DNA of 64,000 nucleotides from JAOPZW01 sp963835295 (GTDB lineage: Bacteria; Actinomycetota; Thermoleophilia; Solirubrobacterales; Solirubrobacteraceae), in contig CAWIEX010000009.1 of the NCBI GenBank assembly GCA_963835295.1, positions 16,996 to 80,995 on the forward strand, read 5' to 3'. The position numbers and the translations under genes are program-made. The notes under the pieces are model-generated. The model saw only the letters and a program-made list of their open reading frames with translations, had not been told where the DNA came from and made no database searches. Below, in pieces: positions 63,689 to 64,000 of the stretch. The stretch's first letter is position 1. Every line of letters starts with the position of its first letter.

Positions 63689-64000
63689 ATGGCTGAACCC
63701 GGTCCCATAGCACTGCGTACCGGCGCAGAACCCCTTCTTTCGCCGCAGCTCATCGCGGAGCTGACCGGGTTGTCGTACGACACCGTGCGTCGGGAAATCC
63801 TGCGCGGGCGTCTGCGCGGGTTCAGGGTCGGCGGGAAGCTACGAGTGCGCGAGAGTGACTACGAGCGCTGGGCATACGGATCGCCGGTGCAACCGCCTCC
63901 GCCACGGGTGGCGAAACCGGAGCGCCGACGCGCGCATTCCTCTCGAGGCTCCGACCGCGGTAGTGTCGCCGCGCTCGACGAGATCGAGAGGAGACTGACT
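63689..64000 (+). CDS. excisionase-like HTH protein (3' truncated by window edge)
   Basis: 104 codons are visible from ATG 63689 and the frame is open at the window end. Residues about 17-62 are a MerR/excisionase-type (HTH_17) helix-turn-helix: LLSPQLIAELTGLSYDTVRR, EILRGRLRGFRVGGKLRVRESDYERW in outline. A Pro-rich linker and a basic stretch follow, then a new helical part. The wide context (IS cluster, AT-richer promoter) suggests a regulator or excisionase of an integrated element that continues beyond the window. Confidence 0.75.
   Translation, partial: MAEPGPIALRTGAEPLLSPQLIAELTGLSYDTVRREILRGRLRGFRVGGKLRVRESDYERWAYGSPVQPPPPRVAKPERRRAHSSRGSDRGSVAALDEIERRLT

Overview
The window is very GC-rich (roughly 70%), with short intergenic gaps, many GTG/TTG starts and ATGA/TGATG gene overlaps. 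Together with a TrpB2-type tryptophan synthase, a SigB/SigF-type sigma factor and two secreted 'GSV-repeat' proteins whose N-termini contain a SPAM-VA-xALFVALGG signal-anchor, this points to an actinomycete of the Thermoleophilia/Solirubrobacterales type. That placement is an inference from gene content, not from a marker gene.

Region 1 (1-19.4 kb) is ordinary chromosome: a partial YqgE, Aat, TrpB2, CPD photolyase, an ApbE/ferric-reductase-like operon, Lgt, a TetR regulator, an ECF sigma factor with a zinc finger and a long low-complexity tail, a ParB-like protein, an ArsR/MFS pair, NAD kinase and a SpoT-like HD hydrolase. Its most notable part is a cyclic-di-GMP-I riboswitch ahead of a small secreted protein. 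A strong hairpin follows, and then an S26 signal peptidase fused to a large extracytoplasmic region. This looks like a c-di-GMP-controlled surface-protein locus.

Region 2 (19.5-46.7 kb) is accessory DNA. It opens with an IS3 orfA remnant, a TetR/ABC exporter operon with two tandem palindromic operators, and a tyrosine-recombinase C-terminal remnant next to a 3' tRNA-Thr(CGU) fragment, which is an old attachment site. Next comes a translationally coupled operon of three giant proteins (about 1.3, 0.95 and 2.1 thousand residues). The first is Fn3-like, the second is a phospholipase-D-type protein with one intact and one degenerate HKD motif, and the third is an enormous beta-rich protein of unknown function. 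Further on are an HNH-type protein, a metzincin protease whose N-terminal domain recurs as a stand-alone gene, and many small, fragmentary or frameshifted ORFs.

Region 3 (46.7-57.2 kb) is regulatory and stress related: a two-PAS histidine kinase, a lone receiver, a second GSV-repeat protein, a truncated desaturase, a SigF-like sigma factor, a DMT permease, a SpoIIE/PP2C phosphatase, and a LysR regulator divergent from a SnoaL-like gene and a DUF5069-cupin gene.

Region 4 (57.3-64 kb) is an insertion-sequence cluster. Two diverged IS110-group elements in opposite orientation abut the two terminal inverted repeats of an IS256-family element, and a third IS110-type element follows. Both flanking IS110 copies have long, conserved, foldable 5' leaders of the kind that encode bridge RNAs. 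The window ends inside an excisionase-like HTH gene, probably the edge of another mobile element.

Several otherwise conserved genes (trpB2, the third giant protein, the DUF5069-cupin gene and some small ORFs) carry apparent single-base frameshifts, often in G/C runs. Assembly indels are therefore a serious possibility.
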